A DNA stretch of 64,000 nucleotides from Orychophragmus violaceus. Taxonomy: Eukaryota > Streptophyta > Magnoliopsida > Brassicales > Brassicaceae. Every line of letters begins with the position of its first letter. The first letter of the stretch is position 1. A program made the translations under genes and the position numbers. This document shows, one piece after another, positions 34,802 to 44,879 of the stretch. Under the pieces are notes generated by a model. The model did no database searches. It saw nothing but the letters and a program-made list of their open reading frames with translations, and had not been told where the DNA came from. Where the stretch lies: assembly GCA_030180135.1 (NCBI GenBank), contig CM058229.1:41133522-41197521 (forward strand), in the 5' to 3' direction.

Positions 34802-34872
34802 GGATGGCCAGACTCTATCAGGAAGACGCAGCACACGTCAACACTCGCATCGCAGGAACTAAATATGCTTTA
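34802..34872 (+). pseudogene. Possible captured receptor-kinase fragment
   Basis: About 24 codons read MARLYQEDAAHVNTRIAGT, resembling the activation segment of LRR receptor-like kinases after the DFG motif (ARLY...HVNTRIAGT). A donor-like GTGAGT follows after KYALR. The match is short, so it is tentative. Confidence 0.4.
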
Positions 34873-35769
34873 AGGTGAGTTTTACTGAACGATTTCTGGG
34901 TTGGTAAAGAAGGAGATGAGTTTATTATATAATGGTATTTCGTTGCACGATATAGTTTTCATTTGATTATGTGGTTGATCTTCATGAGGAATATGCTTGA
35001 TGTAGCTTATATACTCTGTACACGCACTGTTAATTCACATTTATGATAGTGAAAGACATAAGGAAAGGGTATCATTTTCATTTAGCTATATGAAGCTGTA
35101 TCCCTCGTTCCACTTCGTAGCTGATTGTTTACTAGTGTTCTGATCCACTGGCTCTTTCTCTGTTGTTGACAAGTGTCAGAATTTAAGTTTGTACTTCTGA
35201 AGAAAACATCAACTAATAGAATTTGGTATATTTTGTTGCAGAAACCTCCATACTGGCGTAAATGAGTCCGAAGAACAGGTGAAGGCTTTAACTTCACTTC
35301 TCTTATGCACATTTGAAGGCCATTACCAACACGTTTCTGTAGAACAGGTGAAGGCTTTAACTTCACTTCCCTTGTATGTATTTCAAACCTCAACTAGTTT
35401 ATGTAGATTCCATCACGTTAAGGCTAACTTTATAATGGCATTGGTCATTTCAGGGAGCAATACGGTATATGGAAAGATGAATGTAAGAATATGGTTCCTG
35501 TCATTGGTAGTGGTAAGTACATCACAATGGCAGTGGTTTCAGGGAGCAATATTTCAATTTTGAGCCTCAAGCTAGAGTTTTGTAATGTTGTTTACTTTAG
35601 TTTTGATTTAGTAATGTTTTGTGTAATACATTTTTTGTTTTTTGAGTTATTAATGAATGTTTTAAAAGTTCAATTATATTTATTTTTGTATGAATCCAAA
35701 ATAGAAAAAATTATATTATAAATATAAATTAGCCATAATTATCAATTATTATAAAAGATATTATGATAA
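34873..35769 (+). other. CACTA internal DNA with small tandem duplication
   Basis: No identifiable gene. A segment starting GAACAGGTGAAGGCTTTAAC occurs twice (about 35274 and 35343), and CATTGGTCATTTCAGGGAGC-like and GGCAGTGGTTTCAGGGAGCA-like sequence also recur near 35440-35560. One frame around 35447-35510 reads REQYGIWKDECKNMVPVIGS after an acceptor-like CAG and may be another captured exon that I cannot name. Confidence 0.5.
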
Positions 35770-36066
35770 ATAAAAAAAGCTATAACAGATAGATCCAATA
35801 GCAAAGAACAATATCGCTATCATAAGTGTTTTATATGATAGCACGATCAAAAACGCTATTATATATGGATGATCTATTATAGCTGGGGCAGACATAGCCA
35901 TTTCAAAAACGCTATTATAGTGAACAATATTATAGCACAGACAAAAAACGTTATCGTATCTGGCCTACCTATTATAGCTGGGGCAGACATAGCATTTTCA
36001 AAAACGCCATCATATACATACCATGACGTTTTTCGTGTGCTAAGAATATAGATTTTTCTTGTAGTG

Positions 36067-36275
36067 CTTCTATTAGAGTCTAACTTATCAGACATCTATA
36101 GAAGTCTGACATAGTCGAAGGTTATAATGGTAATTGCGTTTTCTGTTTTTTTGATTGGTCGTAAGGGCTTCGCGGTAATTTCCTAAGGCCGAAATGGTAG
36201 TTTTGCATTTGATTCAATTTCGAGGGTACACTTTTATTTAAAATCAATTTTGAGGGAATTTTTAGCAATTCCACC
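36067..36275. other. Right end of MULE
   Basis: Contains the other half of the palindrome broken by CACTA (CTATTAGAGTCTAA after the CTT duplication), one more palindrome at 36088-36109, the motif GGTAGTTTTGCATTTGATTC and the terminal inverted sequence. Confidence 0.8.
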
Positions 36276-36284
36276 AAACATTTT

Positions 36285-37960
36285 CATGTTTACAAAACCA
36301 TAAACCGTCAACCTATCAAACAATAGTTAGACACTATCAATCATCTTGAACTATCTTACGGACATATATACTACCTCTTGAACCAGAGCTCAGCTTTAAG
36401 AACACCAGTTTTGTGGCAAACCCAATGAATCCTACAACAACAAAACATAACACAAGAAAATTTGTTATTGTCAGCCACAATCAAATAGTTTTGGATTCTT
36501 TACAAGAAGCATAGATACTAAAATACCTGTCCTTGGTCTCCACCAATATTTTCAAATGCTTGATCTGCTTCTTTTGAGCTATGGAAAACAACAAACGCAC
36601 AGTAGCAACCGCTGGTGTTTTTGCTGGCTGCTACAAGAAAGAAGTAACCCGAGGTTAGAGAAATATTCATCATTAGGAACCCTTAAAGAAAAGTTTGGTT
36701 TATAGTATCAGAATTAAGATATACAACTGAAAAACAAAAAGCTTTAAGATTTAAATTTGTCAAACCAGAATCCAAAGAAAGCATCAAAGACTTCACATTT
36801 CTTGTAGTTTGTCATGTTAGAAATCTTGACCTTTGTATAAACACCCCAAAACCTTGTCGGTGAACTTGGTTTGGATCTGACAACAAACTAATCTTCTCCA
36901 CTTTACGAGTATAACATCAAAGTTCTCATGATCAAGTTCATTCTTGAAGCATCCATTGACTTGGACAGCATTGATATAAGCGCTACAAAACTAACCCACA
37001 GCGAGCTCGAAATTTCTAGAGAACCACCTCTACTTTTAACTGCAAGAAACATACAAACAAACCATTTTACAGATTACTAGTAAGTAACAAATTCATCAGA
37101 ACTCGTTAAGATGTACAAGTTCATGGTGAATCGAATTCAACCGTATGAACATGAACTTAGCTCCAGACTCTCGGCTAGTTTTGCTGCATTTTGTTACTTT
37201 GATAATCAAACGCTTTAAACCTAACGTTTTATGGTAAATGAGCTTCTTAAGACGCTTAAAACTCTTAGACAAAAGCAAAACAAGTGCTATCTACTGGGTG
37301 AGAGAAACGTTCCAAAACTACCTTTGTACGACTGCAAATAAATAATAAATTACCATTGCATCAGAATTTGTACATTAGATTTTTCTTCAAGATAACTGTC
37401 ATCAGACCTGAAAAATGGCTGTTTCCTTTCAATGTGAGGCTTAAAATTGGTATCAAACTAGCATTTGCATTAGTCCTAAATCAATGCGTTTACAAGAAAC
37501 ATGTTTAGATTTGAGTGGCGGAGAGACAAAGAAACATCAAGTGTGGATAGATACAAAACTAATACCTCATGTCATAGCAATAGTCGAATAGATCGGATGG
37601 AGGCGATGGTGACTCAAAGCAATTCAACACTAACGAAGCCCAAAGGCTGAGACTTTTTGCTGTATATTGACGCGAGAGAGCTGAAGAACTAAATTGGACC
37701 ATGGAGGAGATAGGCGGCTGAAGGAGCAGACGTGAAAAGTGATGAGAAGGGCTTCGTGAAGTGAAAAGAGGAAATGAAGGCAATGAGTTATGTCCCTTGA
37801 TTTTTAATATTAGCTAACTGTGGATAATGAAAAATTTGTGATCCTTATCTCTATGTTTTAAGCAATGAAAACCAGTTTATTTTTGATAATGAAAACACAA
37901 TGATCCTTATATCTCATTTATAATCAGTTTCATTTGTAAAATAATTATATTTTTATTCTT
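36285..37960 (-). pseudogene. Gene-like scraps, possibly an RNA-binding protein fragment
   Basis: On the minus strand, a segment at about 36629-36533 bounded by acceptor-like TTGTAG and donor-like GTATTT reads SGCYCAFVVFHSSKEADQAF, which resembles the second half of an RNA-recognition motif. A downstream piece near 36430-36365 reads GFIGFATKLVFLKLS after another TTGTAG. Farther upstream, 37783-37559 is an open frame of 74 codons (MPSFPLFTSRS at its start) ending at a donor-like GAG/GTATTAG. I cannot show that these belong to one gene. The remaining DNA is A/T-rich with no other motif. Confidence 0.35.
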
Positions 37961-37969
37961 ATTTGGGCT

Positions 37970-38278
37970 ATGGAGAGTCTTTGTGACAGGAGTATTCTCA
38001 GTGTTAGAATCGAAACCGATTGTGTGAACCTCCTAAAGATGATTGAAGATCCGGTGGACTACCCGGGCTTTACTTCAGATTTGGATATCGTCGCCACTAT
38101 TAGAGAGAAATTTTCGTATTTTAGTTTAGTTCACATTGACCGTAGTGATAATGTAATTGCCGACATCCTTGCTAAAAGGGCTAGGACACAAGGTCGAGAG
38201 TTTTCGCTTGTAAGTCATAACCTGTCGGATTTCGGAATTCCACAAGAAAACCGAAATGTCCGGCCTACTTTGATTTAG
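37970..38278 (+). pseudogene. LINE RNase H-like remnant
   Basis: A 102-codon frame reads LSVRIETDCVNLLKMIEDP, then FSLVHIDRSDNVIADILAKR, ending HNLSDFGIPQ. This is the RVT_3/RNase H-like tail found at the C-terminus of plant LINE ORF2 proteins, with the E-T-D and N-x-x-A-D-x-L-A motifs. No other LINE domain lies next to it, so it is a 5'-truncated insertion or leftover. It is on the plus strand, unlike the LINE at 716-5859. Confidence 0.8.
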
Positions 38279-38394
38279 ATTAAAAGCGAACGTGACAAAA
38301 AAATATATTTTGATTATATACTATGTTTAGATTTTAGAATTTAAATTTAAAATTTATAAAATTTTATATTTGATTTTTTTTACAAAGTGTTAAG

Positions 38395-38838
38395 TTTTTG
38401 TTATATTATTCGATGTTTAAAAATTTAGTGTTTATGATTAAGAATACAAGTTTAGGGTTTAGGATTTGTGTTTAGGGTATAAATTTAAGGTTTTAGAGTT
38501 TAAAAATTTAGTGTTTATGATTAAGAATAAAAGTTTAGGGTTTGTGTTTAGTGAAGAGTTAAGGTTTTAAAGTTTAAATAGTTTAGTGTTTATGATTAAG
38601 GATTAAAAATTTAGGGTTTAGGGTTTGTGTTTAGGGTATAGAGTTAATATTTTTGATTTTAACAATTTAGTTTTTATGATTAAGGATTAAAATTTTAGTG
38701 TTTAGGGTTTATGTTTAGGATATATAGTTAAAGTTTTAGAATTTAAAAATTTAGCGTTTGTGATTAATGATTAAAAATTTAGGGTATTGAATTTGTGTTT
38801 AGGGTATAGAATTAAGGTTTTAGAGTTAAGGTTTTTGG
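38395..38838 (+). repeat. Telomere-like minisatellite, about 85-bp units
   Basis: Around five tandem units share the order AATTTAGTGTTTATGATTAA, GGATTAAAAATTTAGGGTTT, TTGTGTTTAGGGTATA and GTTAAGGTTTTAGAGTTTAA. Each unit contains one or two TTTAGGG heptamers. Units differ by small indels, with lengths of about 80-95 bp. It directly follows the LINE remnant. Confidence 0.85.
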
Positions 38839-39600
38839 GTCAAACTCTTATGTCTAAACTCTAAAAAAAAAATTATTTCATTTCGACTTTTTTGGGTAAA
38901 ATTCTTCTTATTTTGTTGATTTTATTTATTACATGTTTAATGATAATGTTCTTTTTAATGATTTTGGACAGCAACAACATATTTATAGTTAACAAAAAAA
39001 ATTGTTTGTTGAATTATCAAAGTAGAATCTATTATATAATGAGAAACCTGCTCTCTCCACAGGCTGCCACGTCAGCATTTTTAAAATTAAACATGTTGGG
39101 CTTTAGTCACTAAAACAAATCTTCCAGCAATTCTTTCACGTTTGGGCCATAAAATCATATTTCTATTGCTATAGCAATATAAACGCAAGACTTATAGCAA
39201 TATAAACAGACGGGCCCAATCTATCAAGCAGCCCACTTAATATTGACCTTCCCCTTCAACCCTAAATCATCTTCTTCATCCTCACACTCACGGCCACTCA
39301 GAACGAGATGTCGACCCACCTTCTCTATCGACTTCTAAACTCTCCCATAACCGATGAGCCACCTTTAATTACAGTTTTCTTCCTTCATAACACACTGGGT
39401 ATCATTCAATTTTCTGCCTTCTCATCTCCCCACGTTCCATTGCACGCCCTACCCTTGGCTTATAAATAATTTGTTGATGCCTTCGCCAACCCTCACACGC
39501 CATCTTCTCCACGGAAAAATCATACCCGAACCAGCATCTCTTTTCCCCCTTACAGAGAAGCAAAACCTTGGTGTCGTCAAACCTGCTAGAGTGAACCGTA

Positions 39601-39890
39601 CACCCATTACTATGTCGACCGATATGAAGCGAGGCAGGGACGACTCTGACGACGCGGATCTTGACTCGCCGACGTAAAGAGGTTGACAGACGACTTATTT
39701 GATGTTCTCTATGTCTCGGATCCTCAACAGGTTGGGTCAAGATCTCGACTCGGTTATGAAGAGTTTCCAGGACGAGTTATCTTCGACGGTTACCACGGCA
39801 CAAGACTCCGGCAAAAATCAGACAGATCTCGGTTACCTTCTAGAGGCATCCGATGACAAGCTTCGATTGCCACTGCCTCCACAGGTTGTT
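39601..39890 (+). pseudogene. Possible captured exon of unknown origin
   Basis: Frames read MKRGRDDSDDADLDSPT and, after a shift, LDSVMKSFQDELSS and DLGYLLEASDDKLRLPLPPQ followed by a donor-like GTTTGT. The acidic, conserved-looking ending suggests a captured nuclear protein exon, but I could not identify the source. Confidence 0.4.
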
Positions 39891-40043
39891 TGTTCTTCCC
39901 AGATCTTTAGTATAAAAATTCACTCAGCCAATCTGGTATTTCTTTTACCAATTATCTGTATTTTTATAAAATCTGAAAGTTACATCAATAGTATAAAATA
40001 TTTAAATGCTATATTTTTATGGTCTACATTCAAAAATATGCAG

Positions 40044-40181
40044 ATCATGAGCCTCGGGTTGGGGAAATGGAAAAAGTCGTCGAGGTTTATGAGAGAGGAG
40101 TTCAGGGTATTCAATGGACATTTGGTTGCACTATTGCACTTTTGCCATCAATACATATGGGGATTCAAACATGATCAAAAG
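40044..40181 (+). pseudogene. Captured PRP39 (pre-mRNA splicing factor) exon fragment
   Basis: After the acceptor ATATGCAG the frame reads GEMEKVVEVYERGVQGI, and after a one-base shift SMDIWLHYCTFAINTYGDSN, then a donor-like AAAAG/GTAATG. These are adjacent half-a-TPR (HAT) repeat segments of PRP39, a U1 snRNP-associated splicing protein. The frameshift and short length show it is a relic, presumably carried by the Helitron-like element. Confidence 0.75.
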
Positions 40182-40403
40182 GTAATGGATACTTATTCTT
40201 CTATTTGCACATGCACTTTTTCCATCAATTCGTCGATTACTTGATGCAAAGTACTTTTGTGATTACTACTTACTGCTTATATTCTATGTCCTTCTTTTTT
40301 GTGTGTATCCATCATTTTTTTAAGGTATGAGGAACATTTTATGTGGTTTTATACTTCTATTGGCTTATGATTTCACCTTGAAAATCAAGAAGCTAAAATC
40401 CTT

Positions 40404-40690
40404 GCAGGACTTCATCCTTAATTGGGCGAGGACACCGTCATTCATGCGTTCATCCTTTCGGCGAGGTCCGACCACTATCGCCGCCATTTGGTGGATGGTG
40501 CAATCTTCAACCTATCTGGCTTGAGGTAGCCCGTTGTACGAAACTCTACAAGATCACCGACCATCCTTTCGTCCAGCTATTACTCCCCACCATGACCGTA
40601 ACCAAAGTCGACGGCGCAATATCACATATCGCGTACTCTACTGTTGGATACTTGATAAGCCAGATGAAGTTTCGTCCTCTGTATTGCTTA
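40404..40690 (+). pseudogene. DUF223/RPA-like OB-fold fragment
   Basis: After CTTGCAG one frame reads EDTVIHAFILSARSDHYRRH and LVDGAIFNLSG. After a frameshift it continues EVARCTKLYKITDHPFVQLL and TVTKVDGAI. These blocks match the DUF223 replication-protein-A-like domain that is common in crucifer Helitron-associated sequences. The frameshift inactivates it. It supports a Helitron context but does not prove one. Confidence 0.7.
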
Positions 40691-40700
40691 CTATTTTTAC

Positions 40701-41215
40701 GATTTTAATTTCAAAATATATTATCTCTGTATGGTCTACATTATAATTCTTTGAAGATCAATTTGTGTTTTAACTCCATGAACATTGAACTCGCAAAGGC
40801 CTATGACCGATCTTCTCTTAAATTTATTTAGGTTATCAATTTAGTGAACAAGTTGATGTTAAATATGGCTATTCATAAATGACACAAAAGCTGAACTAGC
40901 TGAACCCGAACACGTTGCTTTCTCCATTGATCTAAAATTTGGTTCTTCAACGAAAATAGCAACAGATCCGATGACCCCCAAATATTAGCAGCCAAGTAAT
41001 GTTTGTACAACTGAAAAGGCAAATAACATTTCAGATCAAAATTAGCAAACTTAAAAAGTGTAATTAAACTACAAAAAGATTCGCCCGTAATTACGATGAT
41101 TTTTATGATTTTCGTCGTTTTAGAACTAACATACGACCAAAATAACGCAATTACCTCTATTTTAGTTATACTCCGCTTTGTTATTTGATGCGACAAATCC
41201 GAGCCTTAAGGATTG
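40701..41215. other. No recognised feature
   Basis: A/T-rich sequence between the DUF223 fragment and the truncated Tat-type element X2. The open frame at 40873-41196 (minus) has no recognisable motif. Confidence 0.5.
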
Positions 41216-41500
41216 TTCCAACACTTCCCTTGTTGGAGAGACTAGTTTGACTCAGACCCCAGATTCGTGTTACGAGGACGCCATCAACGTGGAGAGTCCA
41301 TTTCTTGGATGAAGATGGCTTAAGTTTGATGGTTGGGGGAGCTCAATTATGAAGTCGGCCAATAATTGAGACTTCGCACAAGCTCGTAATTCTATTTCCT
41401 ACTCGCGCAGATCGATAGCCCAATTCATCAATCGACCTGATTGGTAGGGCTATGGGGGATCATTCTCAATGGCTGCAAAGTCATTACGCTGATCGAATGG
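41216..41500 (-). pseudogene. X2 RNase H remnant
   Basis: The minus strand reads GRLMNWAIDLRE, then ACAKSQLLADFIIELP, and farther on WTLHVDGVLVTRIWG, the connection and start of RNase H in Tat-type elements. A stop and a missing block between the expected residues are visible. The element is broken off here. Confidence 0.75.
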
Positions 41501-41713
41501 GACTGGGAGTAGGGTTAAAGTTTTTGAGATGATGTTACTAATGCTAGTGCAAGTTTTTCCATTTTGGATGCCTTATCTCGGCATCGATCAACATTTTATT
41601 GATATAATAGACCGATTTTTGCTCGCTATGTTCTTCGCGAACCAAGAACCCGCTTACCGCTGCCAAAGAGTCGGCTAAGTACGGTTTAGAGCCTCTAGAT
41701 TACCGATCAATCT

Positions 41714-42290
41714 TTAGACTTCTAGTGCGGTTTTGAGAGATGACATTTCTAAAAATGTGACGATTTTCTTAGGATTAGCTACGATTCCCCTTTCAATTAC
41801 TAGGTAACCCATGAATTCACCTGATGGGACACCGTAGGTAAACTTTGCGGGGTTGAGGTTCATCCCGAATTTATTGTGGATTACAAAACATTCTCTTAAT
41901 TGAGAGATGTGATATTTGCATCTTGACGATTTAACCAGCATGTCGTCCGACAAACATCTTGTTGGCGAGACGTTAGTATGTAGCTCAAGCGTTCTTGATA
42001 CTGAAAGGAATTACCTTATAATAGTAAGTACCTCGATCTGATATGAGCGAGATCTTTTCCAGGTCCTCGTGGTTCATCAGGATTTTGTTGTACCCCGAGA
42101 GAGCGTCTATGAAGGATAGAAGCTGGTGACCTACTGTCACTTCTACCCTTCGTTCAATGTGTGGGAGTGGAAAACTGTCTTTTGGACAAGCTTTGTAGAG
42201 GTATGTGAATTCGACACATGCTCTCCCCTTCCCGTTCTTTTTCTTGAATATGATTGGGTTCGCAAGCCAATCAAGGTATTACGTCCCTGA
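41714..42290 (-). pseudogene. X2 reverse transcriptase remnant
   Basis: The minus strand reads IIFKKKNGKGRACVEFTYLY, then LSFIDALSGYNKILMNHEDL, ISLISDRGTYYYKVIPF, a gap, then MSDDMLVKSSRCKYHISQL and FGMNLNPAKFTYGVPSGEF. These are the Ty3/gypsy RT blocks; the D-D-M-L-V catalytic motif is present but its start is altered (S instead of Y-I). Part of the palm between the FGL block and the catalytic motif is deleted. Confidence 0.88.
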
Positions 42291-42599
42291 TCCATCATAT
42301 TTTAGGTAATTGATTGACTTCATCGTGAACGGCTTGAGCTCGCTCTGGGGCGAGCTTGCAAAGTTTTTGCCTGACTATTTTGTAAGTCGGGTCGACATTC
42401 AATTTATGTATAGTTACGTTGATATTGATTCATTTCATGTCGGTCGAAGACCAGTTGAACGAATTTCATTCTCTTTTAGGAAGAATATCAGTTGGGTTTT
42501 TTATGAACTTAGGGAGGTCGGCTCCAATGCTGGCCCATTTCTCAGGAGGAGCATTGTTTATGCAAACTTGTATTGTGAGGTCCTTCGGGGGACCTCGTT

Positions 42600-42936
42600 G
42601 TCTAGGGTCATTATTCCTTTTTGTTCACATTTCGGCAACCACTTCATGATTATGTTATTGCAATGCCAAAGTTTTTTCGAATTGTTTGTACCCGTTCATG
42701 TAGAAATCTCTAAAACACTTTTGGCTTCCGTACACGGTTTTAGTTCCTTTCGGAGTAGAGAATTTCACGCATTGGTGGTACGTTGAACGAACAACCTTGA
42801 TATCGTAGGTCCACGGCTTGCCTAAAATGGTATTGTACGGAGCTGATCGGTCTACCACGACGAACTCCACCAACAATTACTAGTGTGAAGACATAGCCAA
42901 CGAGAGGTGTTCATTCTTCGACGATCTCGGATTCAT
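42600..42936 (-). pseudogene. X2 protease-region remnant
   Basis: The minus strand reads LVEFVVVDRSAPYNTILGKP and CVKFSTPKGTKTVYGSQKC, the second half of the Tat-type retropepsin region up to the linker. The Asp-Thr-Gly half should lie just beyond, where the solo LTR at 42937 is inserted; no clear active site was seen on its far side. Confidence 0.75.
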
Positions 42937-44101
42937 TGATATGCTCATAGTTTAATTCTTGAAGTTACACTGCAAGTGCACATGAAAATGTAATATATAT
43001 ACGGGTCGAACCACATAGACTCAAGAATCTTACGATAGACTATCAAGCGTCTAGTTAAGTTAAGCAGCAGCGATCAATAAGCAAATAAACAAAATCAGTA
43101 AATAAATCAGCAGATGAGTGTTTATCAAATACTAAAGGCGCTAGGTCAAGGGAGTTCTTAGAAAATCATGTCATGCAGATTTACAATCAGTCTGGATCGA
43201 ATTAAGTACCGTTCTAGAAATCAAACACAGATGTAAAGCTAACCAACTTTCGTTGTGAGAATTTACTAAGTCTAAACCCTAGAAATCCAAATTTCTTTGC
43301 AATTCGTGACAGATTAAACTATCATTAAGTGCGGGTTTGATTAGTTCACATATTAGCTAAACCAAATTTCTTTGCAGATAACTAAATTGCTCAACCTAAA
43401 TAAATCAGATTCCAATTTACACTTTCGTGTCAATTTATAAACCTAAGATCTAGATTCTAATTGATCAGGTTAGAAACTATATTTAAGAATAATTTAGATT
43501 GAACAACTAACAGGTTATGAATCCTTAACTGATTAAATCAATCTAACATGCCATGAAAACCCTATGAGAATCCCTAAACCTAACAATGAATCTACTCAGA
43601 CATATTGATTGAAACAAGCAAAATAATTTGAATAGACTACATTAAAGAAAAGTAGAGAATTGAAAAGGGGTTCGAAATCTACTCCAAAAGCAGTACAAAG
43701 TTCGGATCAGCCCCAAAGCTCCTAAAATCTCTCTAGCCAAAAGTATGAATGTATGTACAGAATCAAACAACAATGGGTCTTCTTTGTAAATACTGAAACT
43801 TCTGGGTCAAAACTGCAAATCCTCATATCTTCATTAATTCGCTGGCATTTTGCGATTTGGATGCTGCGCCGATTGGTGCATGAGTGTATCGGTCGATGCT
43901 CAGGTCGATCTCACATAGTGATTTCTGCTAATCACGGCTTCAGCTCCAATCTTTGCCCAAATAGCCTCGTGTGTAAACTTCCAAAGTCCTCCAAACGTGT
44001 GTAAACCTATAAAACACTTGACAAGACTCAAAAGACACTACAAAAGACTCGAATATATACTTATATCATGGCTTAAAACACCTAAAAACCATGATATATC
44101 A
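42937..44101 (-). mobile_element. Athila-type solo LTR (minus orientation)
   Basis: 1165 bp. On the plus strand it starts TGATATGCTCAT and ends CCATGATATATCA. The flanking pentamers TTCAT (42932-42936) and GTCAT (44102-44106) match at four of five bases. It shares CACTGCAAGTGCACA, CTTTGCAATT-type and CTAACAGGTTATGAATCCTT-like blocks with the other Athila-type LTRs, and a degraded CGATCG pair lies near 43880-43915. It sits inside the protease region of X2. Confidence 0.88.
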
Positions 44102-44397
44102 GTCATCGAACTCCATCTTTTGAAAGCGTCGAAAAAGGACGTTGACACAACTTTCCAAGTCTATCATTATCCTGGAGAGCTAGACATATCTAACGACCAG
44201 ACCTACGAGCAAAGAAACATCTTGGGGTATTTCTAGTTATAGTGTCTCACTCTCGCCGAATGTTATTTCCTGATCGGGGCTTTGCATGGTAGTTTTCTCC
44301 CTATTGTCAGTCTCTACTCTCCTTTGGAAAGCTTTATTCAAGTTGACCGAATTTCTGCATATTTTGAAGTCGACTCGCTTAGGGGATATAGCCCGTT

Positions 44398-44398
<1 letters not shown>

Positions 44399-44430
<32 letters not shown>

Positions 44431-44436
44431 CCCCCC
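44399..44436 (+). repeat. Poly-C run
   Basis: 31 consecutive C, one G, then six C. It lies in the degraded gag-protease linker of X2. Long homopolymers of C are rare in plant DNA and are error-prone in sequencing, so the exact length should not be trusted. Confidence 0.9.
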
Positions 44437-44879
44437 GCAAAATCGAGGGAGGTTGACACGAGAGATGATGGTTTTACTAGGGGCGAGAGATGGATAAAAG
44501 GCTGATCCCTCTAGGACACCGAATAGGCTGACCAAGAACTAGCTTAAATCCTTTTGGAACACTGTGGAGGCGCCTCGTGAGTTCTCTCCTCCTTTGATCG
44601 CGCTCTTTTTTTTTGAGACGGCTTCTTAGCGTTCAAAACTTTGTTCGATTTAGGTTCCTTGTCATCATGGGGTGTTCCCTGCTCGACCTCGGACTCTTGT
44701 TCTTTTTCAGCCCCTCACTTTATCACTTTAATTTTAACTGGAGTATTTCTCTCTACTGTTGAGTGACCTGTTTTCTTGTGATATTCACAATACTTTTCCG
44801 GTCGTATTTGAATTTGCACGGACTCTTCCGGCTTTCCACCATGTTTATCGTCCCAGACTTTCAAGAGTCCTCCCCACCG

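Larger units (their letters stand above)
32634..36066 (+). mobile_element. Pack-CACTA transposon carrying host gene fragments
   Basis: The left end starts CACTACAAAAATTATGAGCA and the right end, read on the minus strand, starts CACTACAAGAAAAATCTATA. The 3-bp duplication CTT flanks it (32631-32633 and 36067-36069). Subterminal regions (32640-32760 and 35770-36050) repeat motifs such as ATTATAGC, AAAACGCTATTATA and GCTGGGGCAGACATAGC, as in CACTA elements where transposase binds. No transposase gene is present. The interior holds plus-strand fragments of CDC27/HOBBIT and PURH with their introns, plus weaker candidates, so it is a nonautonomous, gene-capturing element. Confidence 0.93.
27124..36275 (-). 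mobile_element. Mutator-like element (MULE) with Ulp1-like gene and palindrome array
   Basis: The ends are inverted and similar: the left begins GGGACAATTGCAAAATTACC and the right, read inward on the minus strand, begins GGTGGAATTGCTAAAAATTC; both then carry CCCTCGAAATTGA-like sequence. They are flanked by the 9-bp duplication AAACATTTC (27115-27123) / AAACATTTT (36276-36284), matching at 8 of 9. Nine-base duplications are typical of Mutator elements. Without the nested CACTA element it is about 5.7 kb. It carries a minus-strand Ulp1-like gene but no recognisable transposase. The terminal motif CAATTGCAAAACTACCC recurs internally. Confidence 0.83.
39028..40700 (+). mobile_element. Helitron-like element with captured gene fragments
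   Basis: Position 39028 starts TCTATTATATAATGAGAAAC after an A, followed by GCTGCCACGTCAGC. This fits the 5' ends of crucifer Helitrons (TC start, insertion between A and T). Downstream are a possible exon of unknown origin (39601-39890), a PRP39 fragment and a DUF223 fragment in the plus orientation. I could not find the 3' end (a hairpin followed by CTRR), so the right limit is only where the last recognisable fragment ends. Confidence 0.55.

Noticed and set aside
42310..42786. 158-codon plus-strand frame
   Set aside because: It is antisense to the reverse transcriptase/protease linker of X2, which has clear family motifs on the minus strand.
44282..44535. Frames with poly-proline (plus) and poly-glycine (minus)
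   Set aside because: Produced by the poly-C run in degraded retrotransposon DNA; no family motif.
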